The notes below the pieces were generated by a model. That model saw nothing but the letters and a program-made list of their open reading frames with translations. It did no database searches and was not told the DNA's origin. Positions 34,849-43,107 of a stretch of 64,000 nucleotides of DNA are shown piece by piece. The translations under genes and the position numbers were made by a program. This DNA comes from Nonomuraea dietziae (GTDB taxonomy: Bacteria; Actinomycetota; Actinomycetes; Streptosporangiales; Streptosporangiaceae): contig NZ_JACIBV010000003.1 of NCBI RefSeq assembly GCF_014195505.1, positions 248,001-312,000 on the forward strand. Reading direction: 5' to 3'. How positions within the stretch are numbered: position 1 is the stretch's first letter; each line of letters begins with the position of its first letter.

Positions 34849-35988
34849 GTGCAATCCGTCCTGCAAGCGGCGCTCGCCTGTGTCGTCGGCGCTGTGGAGA
34901 CGACCACCGACCCGTCCGGTGTCACCTTCCACCGCTCGTCCAGTACGGTGCGAGCCCGTCTCGACGACATGGGTCTCGACTCCATGAGCGCCGTACCCGC
35001 CGGGATCCGGATGGAGGCCCTCACCGACGCCTCAGCTCTGATCCTCGATGTCCAACTCACCGAGTTCCTCATGCTGGGCGCGACCTCCTCCGGCAGCGCC
35101 TTCGATCTCGTACTGGACGGCGAGTTGCGAGACCCGGTGACCACCACAGAGCAGACGCTCGTCGTGATAGACCCCGTCACCTGGACCATGGAACACCAGC
35201 CGACCGGCCCTGCTACCTTGCGATTCGACCTTGGCGTATCCGAGGTCGAACGACGAGTCGAGATCTGGTTTCCCGCCGGAGCGATGCTGAAGCTGCTGGA
35301 TGTCCGGATCAACGACGGGTCATCCCTGCGACCAGCACCGACCGCAGGTCCGCTTTGGGTGCATCACGGCAGCTCCATCAGCCAGTGTGCTGAGGCTGAT
35401 CGCCCCACCGGCACATGGCCGGCGATCGTCGCCCGATCGGCAGGCCGATCCCTGCTCAACCTCGCCCTCGCCGGGCAGTCCCACCTCGACCAATTCACCG
35501 CCCGCACCATCCGTGACCTGCCCGCCACCGCGATCAGTCTCGAACTCGGCCTCAACGTTCTCAGTACCGACTCCATGCGCGAGCGAGCCTTTGTCTCGGC
35601 CTTCCACGGCTTCCTCGACACGATCCGCGACGGCCACCCGACCACACCCATCGTCATTGTGACTCCGATCATCTGCCCTATCGCCGAGCACCACCCCGGC
35701 CCCACACCCTTAGGCCGCGACCAGCAGATCCGCGTCATCGAAAGGCCGGCCGACCTGACCGCTGAGGCGCTGTCCCTCAGCCGGATCCGCTCCCTCCTCC
35801 ACCAGCACGCCGCCATCCGCCGCAAAGAGGGCGACACGAACCTCCACACCATCGACGGGCTTGCCCTCTTCGGCCCTGGTGACGCTGGGGACCTAACAGA
35901 TGGCCTGCATCCCAACGCGAGCGGCTACCGCCGCATTGCGGAGCGCTTCCTGCCTCTCGCATTCGGGGGCGACGGGCCGCTCCGGTGA
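34849..35988 (+). CDS. SGNH/GDSL hydrolase
   Basis: A 379-residue enzyme with an N-terminal beta-rich domain (about 1-160) and a C-terminal SGNH esterase domain. Block I is VHHGSSISQC at 171-180 (Ser176), block II LALAGQ (Gly209), block III LELGLN (Asn236), block V DGLHPN with Asp351 and His354. No signal peptide is seen, so it may act inside the cell on imported, acylated sugars. GTG 34849 is chosen because AGAGG lies 8 nt upstream and upstream residues look non-coding. The layout fits carbohydrate esterases that remove acetyl groups from sugars (inference). Confidence 0.82.
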   Translation: MQSVLQAALACVVGAVETTTDPSGVTFHRSSSTVRARLDDMGLDSMSAVPAGIRMEALTDASALILDVQLTEFLMLGATSSGSAFDLVLDGELRDPVTTTEQTLVVIDPVTWTMEHQPTGPATLRFDLGVSEVERRVEIWFPAGAMLKLLDVRINDGSSLRPAPTAGPLWVHHGSSISQCAEADRPTGTWPAIVARSAGRSLLNLALAGQSHLDQFTARTIRDLPATAISLELGLNVLSTDSMRERAFVSAFHGFLDTIRDGHPTTPIVIVTPIICPIAEHHPGPTPLGRDQQIRVIERPADLTAEALSLSRIRSLLHQHAAIRRKEGDTNLHTIDGLALFGPGDAGDLTDGLHPNASGYRRIAERFLPLAFGGDGPLR

Positions 35989-36029
35989 CCGAAAACCGTC
36001 ACTTCAGGATGCCAGCCACCTAATCGCCA

Positions 36030-36420
36030 GGGTCTTGTGCGTGGCTTGGTCGCCGCAGTTCAGGCGGACATCCAGTTCGGCGGCGCAGTCTTGTCAGTGC
36101 TGACGAGGAACTTCTTGAACTCGGCGGCGCGGTGCTGGCGGTGCAGTTCGCCGATGACACGTCTGTCGCCGATGTTGAAGGCGGCGAACGGCTGGCGATG
36201 CGATGACGAGGTAGTCGTGGTGCGCCCGCTCGGGCATGCTCGGCCATCACCGTCCGCACCGGCTGCGACCGACCCAGCGCCTGGATCAAGGACTGCTCAC
36301 CGACGCACGGCACTTCCGCGTGTTCCGGCGGGTCGGATAGATCCCCACCACGGCGACGACCTTCTGGCGCGAACAGCGGATCGGCCGACAGCTTGAACGT
36401 GCTGGTGCGGTGGCAGTCGA
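36030..36420 (-). pseudogene. IS630-family transposase, middle fragment
   Basis: Pieces in several minus-strand frames line up as TVDCHRTSTFKLSADPLFA, VVGIYPTRRNTRKC, SLIQALGRSQPVRTVMAEHA, HDYLVIA, and a part ending in AELDVRLNCGDQATHKT. This is the IS630 DDE core with its first Asp region replaced or shifted. Both ends are gone; the IS5 remnant begins at its upstream edge. Confidence 0.6.
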
Positions 36421-36451
36421 CCAAGATCCGATGCCCCAACCGGGAGCCTCG

Positions 36452-36806
36452 TTGCTGTCTTATCGTGCCTCGATTCCCCTGTCCAACCACACCCTGACCC
36501 GCCTGGCCGACCTCATCCGCACCCAGCGGGCCGAACGCTGCTCCCGATGGCGGAAGTTAGACCCGGTCCGGCAAGCGCTGCTGGTCCTGGCCCACCTGCG
36601 CAACGGCGACACCTACACACGCCTGGCCGCCGGCTTCTCTGTCGGCACCACCACCGCCTGGCGCTACGTCCAGGAAAGCGTCGAACTGCTGGCCATCCTG
36701 GCCGACGAGGTGCAGGCCGCCGCGGCGCGCGCGGCCTGGCTGGCCTACGCCATCCTGGATGGCACCCTCATCCCGATCGACCGCCTGGCAGACGAGCGGC
36801 CGTACT
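36452..36806 (+). pseudogene. IS5-family transposase, N-terminal part (split by intron remnant)
   Basis: A frame from TTG 36452 reads LLSYRASIPLSNHTLTRLAD, LRNGDTYTRLAAGFSVGTTT with AWRYVQESVELL, then AYAILDGTLIPIDRLADERP. The last block holds the first catalytic Asp. The match stops at PYC (about 36806) where reverse-strand group II intron sequence begins. The C-terminal part resumes at 37313. Confidence 0.75.
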
Positions 36807-37318
36807 GTCGAGTCGGCACGGAGCGCGGTGCTGGTGTTGCCACCGGTCCGTTTCTCCGTGCCGCTCACCGAACCCGGCGTGCGACTCTCACCGCACCGGG
36901 CTCTCCACGGTCCGTGCCGTTGAGGCGTGGTTCGCGGGCCAGGGGGTGGGGATCGTGTTGCCCCGGTAGCGGTAGCGGGTGACCGCGACCGATTGTGGGG
37001 CGAACAGTTCGGCCCCGTTCGCTGTGAGGGGTTTCCACCGGCCGTCGTGGTCGGTGAAGCGTCGGCGTAGGTCTTTCCAGCTCCAGCGGTGCCGTGTCAT
37101 CCACCAGCTGGTGACCCGCCACCACACGAAGCGGTCGAGGGACTTCAGCGTGGTCTTGCACACCGCATGCTTGAAGTAGTTGACCCACCCGCGCAGGATC
37201 TGATTGATCCTCCTCAGCACGGTCCCCGGGTCCTGCTGCGACGTCCTGTTCGTGAGGGCACGGATCTTCTCCTTCACCTGCCGGATCGGGCGCTTGGCGA
37301 TGAAGGCACGATCCGGAC
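36807..37318 (-). mobile_element. Group II intron 3' fragment with maturase C-terminus
   Basis: On the minus strand 37318-36888 encodes the C-terminal end of an intron reverse transcriptase: RQVKEKIRALTNRTSQQDPG, VLRRINQILRGWVNYFKHAV, WWRVTSWWMTRHRWSWKDLR and VTRYRYRGNTIPTPWP. Domain V follows at 36868-36905 (GAGCCCGGTGCGG, loop TGAGAG, TCGCACGCCGGGTTC), then a domain VI-like hairpin to about 36807. The ORF stop lies inside domain V. The 5' part of the intron and the catalytic YxDD region are absent, so it cannot splice or move. Confidence 0.75.
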
Positions 37319-37535
37319 ACCGTTCAAACGACATCGCCATCGGCCCGGGCTCTCCCGCAGGCGAGACGTCAACCGCGCCCACGCCCGCATCCGCGCCATC
37401 GGCGAACGCGCCGTCGCGATCTTGAAGAGTTGGAAGGTGCTGACCAAGCTGCGCTGCTGCCCGCATCGGGCGACCGCACTCGTGCAGGCCATCCTCGTCC
37501 TGCAGCTCATCGAAGAGGGCCGCTACTCAGGATGA
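37313..37535 (+). pseudogene. IS5-family transposase, C-terminal part
   Basis: The frame reads TIRTPFKRHRHRPGLSRRRD, VNRAHARIRAIGERAVAILK (catalytic Glu), SWKVLTKLRCCPHRATALVQ and AILVLQLIEEGRYSG. This is the end of the same transposase as 36452-36806, so about 80 middle residues were lost with the intron's 5' part. The stop is followed at once by the terminal motif GATGAAAAGGGCTCA. Confidence 0.75.
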
Positions 37536-37548
37536 AAAGGGCTCATCG
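37532..37548 (+). repeat. IS5 right-end motif
   Basis: GGATGAAAAGGGCTCATC marks the right end of the split IS5 element. The same core recurs at 8426, 10122 and, inverted, at 42222. Confidence 0.55.
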
Positions 37549-37574
37549 AATGACCCGTCACCGGACCGTCGCAG

Positions 37575-37765
37575 GTGACCACCGCCGAAGCCCGGGCATG
37601 GGTCCTGGAACACCTGGACCGGCCGGTGACGCTGCCCCAGCTCGCCGGCTGGGGCGGGTTCGCCACCTCGTCCCGCTTCCGGCGGCGCTTCCGCGCCATC
37701 ATCGGTGTCTCACCTGCTGCCTACGGCCGTACCTCCACGTCGTCCCTTTTCACTAACACTCCAAG
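37575..37765 (+). pseudogene. AraC-family regulator, C-terminal helix-turn-helix fragment
   Basis: TTAEARAWVLEHLDRPVTLP, QLAGWGGFATSSRFRRRFRA and IIGVSPAAYGR form the second half of an AraC DNA-binding domain. The N-terminal sensor is cut off by the IS5 remnant and the last residues by the ISL3 element. Confidence 0.6.
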
Positions 37766-37787
37766 GCAGTTGATCAGCAAGTGGCTC

Positions 37788-39245
37788 TCAAACCGACCGA
37801 CATATGGCTCCCGGTTCCACCTGCATAGCCAGAGCGGCGTTCACGGCGTCGCGGTCGAGTTCGATGCCGTTGGCGAAGCCGTGCAGGTGAGGCAGATCAG
37901 CGGCGCGGACGGTGGTGATCCAGGCGGTGAGCTTGGCGTCGTTGCCTGCAGTTGGGGTGAGGAGTCCGGCGAAGCTGCGGACATGGTGGGCGAGTTCGGC
38001 CAGTTCGGGGCAGGCGGCGGTGAGCTCCTGCACCAGCTGGGTGTCGCTATCGCGCAGCCGATCGGGGTGGGTGAGCAGGAGGCGTGCCAGGCGGCGCGGG
38101 GTGATGACGGGCCGTTCTCCTTCGGCTCGGCCTTGGGTGATGTAGCGGTAGAGCAGGTTGAGGCTGCCGGTGTAGCCGAGTTCTTTGATCTCGCGAAACA
38201 GCTGCTGGACTGCAACAGCTGAGTCGGCGGCGCGCCGCTGCCGGAGGTGATCGCGGTAAGGATCGACCAGAGTGGGGCGATAACGCGGAGCGCGGCGCAA
38301 AGCCTCGGGCTTCTGGGTGCGGGCGTAGCGCTTGACGGTGTTGAGGGACAGGTTCAGTCGGCGGGCACACTCCAAGAGGCCGACGCCCTTGTCCAGTAGG
38401 TCGTGGATCTGCTGCCAGCGTTCGCGGGTGGTCTGTTCGTGGACGCCGGCGGGCCGGGGCGGGTTGACCGTGGCCCAGCAGGCGCTGTGGGAACGAACCT
38501 CGGCGAGGGTCTTGTCACAGAAATTCGCCCACAGGTGCCACCGGTCGCCGACCTGTACCGCATCCGGCAGGGCACGTCGAATCGCCTCGCCGTAGGCGCC
38601 CGACCCGTCGCGGCAGACGATCTCGACCCCCGAGTGGGATCGCAGCCACGTCTCCAGCACATCGGCACCGCGGCCGGGCAGAACATCGATCCGCTCGCCG
38701 GTCTCGGCGTCGATCAGGATGGTGGCATAACGGTGACGGCGCTTGAGAGCGAAGTCATCGACACCCAGCACGCGCGGGACCCGCAGCGGGGGCAGCGGCA
38801 GCCGCACCAGCAGCCGCAGCGCTGTGGACCTCGAGATCGTGACGGACAGAACCGCCGAAAGCCGAGCACCCGCACGGCCGGCCAGCTCTTTGACCACTGC
38901 CCCGAGTTGTCCGGTGAGCCTGCTGGTTCGACGCTGGTAGCGCTCGAGCAACCCGGGCACCTGCTCACGGAACGTCTGCCGAGGGCATCCCCGCGCCGGG
39001 CAGAGCAGACGCCGTACCTGTAGCGACACCACCACCGGCCGCCCGTCGACCGGGACATCGGCGACCGTCCGGCTCGTGTAGCCGTGCACCCGACCGGTCA
39101 GCGCCCCACACGCCGGGCACGGTACCGGCTCGTCGCGCGTACGGGCCATGACCCGAATAAGGTCGTCCTCGTCCTCTACTCCCTCGATGACCAGGGCAGA
39201 CAGACCCGCAAATACCACACCCGTGAGATCGTCGATCTTCAGCAC
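37788..39245 (-). CDS. ISL3-family transposase, C-terminally shortened
   Basis: A 485-residue transposase. The N-terminus has a zinc-finger (CPACGALTGRVHGYTSRTVA, CPARGC), an HTH, then the DDE core: RVLGVDDFALKRRHRYATIL (Asp), DAVQVGDRWHLWANFCDK (Asp). The final block should carry EG-x-N-x-K..KR with the catalytic Glu. Instead the protein ends NAALAMQVEPGAICRSV. A short end-like sequence (GGCTCTCAAACCGACC at 37784) follows, so a 3' deletion up to the terminal repeat is likely. Start GTG 39243-39245. Without the Glu it should be inactive. Confidence 0.8.
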   Translation of the reverse strand: MLKIDDLTGVVFAGLSALVIEGVEDEDDLIRVMARTRDEPVPCPACGALTGRVHGYTSRTVADVPVDGRPVVVSLQVRRLLCPARGCPRQTFREQVPGLLERYQRRTSRLTGQLGAVVKELAGRAGARLSAVLSVTISRSTALRLLVRLPLPPLRVPRVLGVDDFALKRRHRYATILIDAETGERIDVLPGRGADVLETWLRSHSGVEIVCRDGSGAYGEAIRRALPDAVQVGDRWHLWANFCDKTLAEVRSHSACWATVNPPRPAGVHEQTTRERWQQIHDLLDKGVGLLECARRLNLSLNTVKRYARTQKPEALRRAPRYRPTLVDPYRDHLRQRRAADSAVAVQQLFREIKELGYTGSLNLLYRYITQGRAEGERPVITPRRLARLLLTHPDRLRDSDTQLVQELTAACPELAELAHHVRSFAGLLTPTAGNDAKLTAWITTVRAADLPHLHGFANGIELDRDAVNAALAMQVEPGAICRSV

Positions 39246-39399
39246 GGCCCAGCCTGGCAGGGATCACTCAGTGCCACCACCGATTACGGGCCAGACCCGT
39301 TGTTCTTACAGTCCCGGTGACGTTGTCGGCTGCGCGGCGATAACGGCGGCCCGGCTCGCCCATTCTCACTCCGAGCGGATCAGGCGGGACGTGGCGCCC

Positions 39400-40046
39400 C
39401 TAGGGCGCGTATTGGGTCGTGATCAATGTGTCGATTCGCCCTCACGGTGAGGCCTGGACCGGTAGAGCGAGCGGGAGGAGCGACGACGTGTCCGGCGCCG
39501 GCGAAAACTCCGGCTGAAGGCCGCCCTGCTGGGGCGCTCCAGGGGCGGGCAGAGCAGCAAAGTTCACCTGGCCGCCGACCGCAAGTGCCGCCCGTTGGCG
39601 TTCGTGCTGACCGCGGGCCAGGCCGCGGACAGCCCACAGTTCATCCCCGTGTTGGGGAAGATACGGGTCCGCGTCCCCGTCGGTCGTCCCCGCACCCGGC
39701 CGGACGCGGTCGCCGCCGACAAGGCCTACTCCTCCCGCGGCAACCGGGCCCACCTGCGCAGACGCGGGATCAAGGCAGTGATCCCGGAGAAGAGAGACCA
39801 GGCCGCCAACCGGAGGAAGAAGGGCTCCGCGGGCGGTCGGCCTGTCAGTCACGACGCCGACCTCTACAAGGAGAGGAACACCGTCGAGCGCCTGATCAAC
39901 AAGCTCAAGGCCTGGCGAGGCGTAGCGACCCGATACGACAAGACCCCAGCCAGCTACCTCGCCGGCCTCCATCTGCGCGCCTCGATGATCTGGGTCAAGG
40001 ACCTCACCCGGACCACCCGTTGATCACGACTCGATACGCGCCCTAG
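39400..40046 (+). mobile_element. IS5-type element with both inverted repeats, internally deleted
   Basis: GGCGCGTATTGGGTCGTGATC at 39404 and its inverted copy ending at 40042 match in 20 of 23 positions and are flanked on both sides by CTAG, a likely target duplication (IS427-group habit). The 647-bp unit holds only the C-terminal half of a transposase, so it is a non-autonomous, MITE-like relic that could still be moved in trans. Confidence 0.75.
39480..40023 (+). pseudogene. IS5-family transposase, C-terminal half
   Basis: The frame gives RRRRKLRLKAALLGRSRGGQ, SSKVHLAADRKCRPLAFVLT (first Asp area), GRPRTRPDAVAADKAYSSRG (second Asp), KAVIPEKRDQAANRR, DADLYKERNTVERLINKLKA (Glu) and WRGVATRYDKTPASY. 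The N-terminal 100 or so residues are absent. It reads towards the right repeat of the element 39400-40046. Confidence 0.75.
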
Positions 40047-41420
40047 GTGGGCGGCGTCGTGTTCGGCAACCCACCGCCAGCGGCTGCAGCGGCCGCGGCC
40101 GCCGTCGTCAGTGCTCGCCCCGAGATCGCCAACGCAGCGGCCAGGCGCTCACGCTCGCCGTCGTCCAGGCCGTGCTCGCCGAACTGGCGGGACAGCAGCA
40201 TCAGGTGAGCGGCGAAGCGGGTGCAGGCGTCGACGGTGATGTCGACTGGGTCCCGGGTCGGGCGGTCCGCCGACACAGGGGGAACTGGGGGAGCGGGGCG
40301 GGATCCTTCCAGGTGCGAGTGCGCTGGAAGGAGATCTTGTTCTCGCGTAAGTACTGGCGCAGCAGCTCCCGGCCGACCACGACGATGCGGGTGGGGTTGT
40401 CTGCCAGGCAGGCGAGGAGTTTGCGGATACTCCACCGGGTGAAGGGGCATGCTCGAGTCCGACAGGGTCGCCTGACCGCAGTATCCGCCCCTGCATGATC
40501 GCGTGGCGGAGCGCATAGTAGGCCGACTCGTGTTCCCATCGCTGGTGGTAGAGGCTGACCGGGGCGGCGGCCGGGTAGCGACGAGCGTCGGTCAATGTGG
40601 TGGCCAGGCGGTAGGTGCCGGCGAAGGTGGTGCCGTCCGCGCAGGTCACCGTCACGCGGGCCTCGATGATGCGGATCTGCAGGGTGCCGATCACCGATAG
40701 ATAGGAGCCGTCGGCGAGCGGGGCCAGGATGGGGGTGCGCCGGTTGCTGCGCAGCCGGCCCAGGACTTGCGCCTCGGTGGCGGCGACCTGGGCGAGGAAG
40801 ACGTTGCCGTCGAAGCCCTTGTCCCATAACACGAGCACGTCCGGCTTCAGCAGGTGCAGCAGGCGCCGGGCATCCGGTCTCGCCTTCGCCGGTGGGGCCG
40901 AAGACCGCGCCGATCAGGGCCCTGGTTCCGGTCTCGACGAGCGTCATCAGCTCCAGCAGGGGGTAACCGCCATGGCCGGGGCTGCCGAGCCAGGCTCGGT
41001 TACGGGCGGTGTCGGGGGCCTTGAGCGAGCTGCAGCCGTCGAAGGAGACCGTGCGGTAGGGGCCGAACCGCACTCCGGGAGTTCTGGGCTGGGCCAGCGG
41101 CCCGCACAGCACCTCGAACAGGCGGCGCATCGGCGCGCCGCCCACCCGGCGACGCAGGTCATGCAGAGCTTTGGCCGTGGGCGTCACTACCGGCAGTGCG
41201 GTCAGCGAGGCCGTCAGCTTCCGCCATCCCACCAGGTATCCGACCTCCGGGAACAGGCACATCGCCAGCAGGAAGTAGACCCCGACACGCGAGGCACCAC
41301 GAAAGCCCTAACTACCTGGCCTTGACTCCGGCCCCGGCTTTGGGGACACAGCGCCGTCATCCCGCAGCTCGACCTTGCCCGTGGGGCGTGCGGTCGCCAT
41401 CGGCACGGTCATCCCGTGTA
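40047..41420 (-). pseudogene. IS4-family transposase, frameshifted
   Basis: Ordered pieces on the minus strand form an IS4-type transposase: VGVYFLLAMCLFPEVGYLVG, VSFDGCSSLKAPDTARNRAW (first Asp), VLVLWDKGFDGNVFLAQVAA (second Asp), SLYHQRWEHESAYYALRHAI (the Y-x2-R-x3-E block), and KLLACLADNPTRIVVVGREL. A frameshift near 40870 splits the core, another near 40450 the tail, and a stop lies near 41310. The final Ala-rich part to 40047 may be a separate remnant. Confidence 0.7.
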
Positions 41421-41515
41421 GGCGGGGGAGCCCAACGCCGGCGCCCCGATCTCCTGCCGGGCCCACGCCTACCTGCGGCGGTTGGTTGAAGAACGCTTAT
41501 TGATCGCCCGTGGAC

Positions 41516-41947
41516 TCAGCCGGCGTGGTTGCTGTTCGCTCCGGCGAGCGTCTCGACGGTGCGTGCAGCCGAGGTCAGATATGAGCCCACGCGCGCGACG
41601 AGCATGGCCATCTCGTAGGCGATCAGGCCGATGTCCGCAGCCTGATCGCAGAGTATCGCCAGGCAGCCCCCCTCCCCGGCCACGCTTATGATGAGGAACC
41701 CAGAATTCCACTCCACCACCGTCTGCCGAACCGCGCCGCCACCCACGAGCTCAGCGGCGCCCCTGGCAAGGCTCTGCAGCCCGGCGGCCACGGCCGACAG
41801 GTGCTCGCCGTCGGTTCGCTGCAGCGCCGCCGAGGAGGCCATCAACAGTCCATCGGAGGAGAGTACGATGGCGTGCTCGGCCTCGTTGATCCGGCTGATC
41901 AGTTCATCCAGCAGCCAGTTCAGCCCTGCGCTCGCGCTGGTTGTCAC
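41516..41947 (-). CDS. Roadblock/LC7 domain protein
   Basis: A 143-residue Roadblock/LC7 protein: LNWLLDELISRINEAEHAIV, SSDGLLMASSAALQRTDGEH, LSAVAAGLQSLARGAAELVG, VEWNSGFLIISVAGEGGCLA and IGLIAYEMAMLVARVG. In actinomycetes these proteins act with a small MglA-like GTPase, a DUF742 protein and a sensor kinase in conservon-type operons; none of these is adjacent here. GTG 41945-41947 has GGGAGA upstream. Orphan, flanked by transposon debris, yet with intact frame and domain, so still possibly in use. Confidence 0.82.
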   Translation of the reverse strand: MTTSASAGLNWLLDELISRINEAEHAIVLSSDGLLMASSAALQRTDGEHLSAVAAGLQSLARGAAELVGGGAVRQTVVEWNSGFLIISVAGEGGCLAILCDQAADIGLIAYEMAMLVARVGSYLTSAARTVETLAGANSNHAG

Positions 41948-42221
41948 GTATCGTCTCCCGACCGATCGTCTTGCATGAATCCGGCCCACTGCGGATCTAA
42001 CATCTCGACCATGTCAGAGGGCGCTACACAGCGGGGGACGTACATAGTCCATATGTTCCAGCTCAGCCGGTTCCTTGCGTATCCATTGTGGCGCGAAACG
42101 GAAGGGGCAGCTTCAGATAGCCCTGGGCTTCGCAAAGTTGACCGAAATCAGTGGGTTTCCTGGCGGTTTACGCCCCATAGGCTGTATGGGGTGGCTCCTT
42201 GAGCTCGCTGGACACATCTCA

Positions 42222-42330
42222 CAATGAGCCCCTTTCATCCTCGGGCGAGTTCGTAGTTCTGCAGGACAGTGACCCCGATGAGCAGGCTGGTGCCGTGTCG
42301 ACCTGGATTGACTGGCGCTACGAGAAGGGA
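42222..42330 (-). pseudogene. IS5-type transposase end with terminal repeat
   Basis: On the minus strand about 30 codons end in SLLIGVTVLQNYELARG, followed by GGATGAAAGGGGCTCATTGTG. The layout matches the end of the IS5 remnant at 37313-37548 (VLQLIEEGRYSG and the same motif). Confidence 0.45.
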
Positions 42331-43107
42331 ACCGAGCCGCCCTACCGGGAGAGACCGTGAGGATCGCGCCGAGTGGGTCGCAGCCCGCCATCTGCACACC
42401 AAATCCGCAGGCATTAGTGCCTTTTGTGGCGGCAAACCACCATATGTCTCATTGGCGATCTTGCTGATCTTGATGGGTGCGTTGGTGTCGTGCGGTCGTT
42501 GCGAGGTCCCCGTTTGACGAGCAACCATCACTACGTACCAGGGCCGAGGAACAAAGAGACCCGGAAGGAGACACGGCCGAACAGGCCGGCGGACTGTTAC
42601 ATGACGCCGACCTGAGCGGGACCAGCCGGGCGCGTTCAGCGGCCGATCCCGGAGCTTACAAGTGCTTCTGGACCCGGTCCATCATCGCGACCAGGCGTCT
42701 TCTGTCGTGGCGTGCCGACACAGCGTCGACATACTGGGCATAGTTGCCACTGGCGGGGCGGTGCCCCCCACGAGGTTGCGCACGCCGGGGAACGCAAGCC
42801 GACGATCGAGAAGCAAAGCTATCGTCTGCCCTAGAAGATATACCAGACAGAACTCTGTTTCTGTTCGGTCTAAATTCGATGCTTGAGGCCGAAGCGGCCA
42901 GGGCTTAATGCCCCTGCAGAGTGCACCTTCCACGCAGACCCGCCGAAGGCGTCGGATCGGCCGCCTTCTTCCTGAGCGTAAAGCGTGTCGTGTGAGCTCG
43001 ACCTGATGGCGCTCGATCAGCCGCGCTACGTGGTCGTCAGCGGTGTTCTTTGTACAGTCCCGCTCGCCATTGGACCGCCCCCCAAGAGGAGCGCTTGAAG
43101 GCCTCCA
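42331..43107. other. No gene seen
   Basis: About 780 bp without a gene I can support. Frames are short, start poorly and show no motif. The stretch between the Roadblock gene and 42222 holds only a 7-bp hairpin (42173-42191). Confidence 0.5.
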
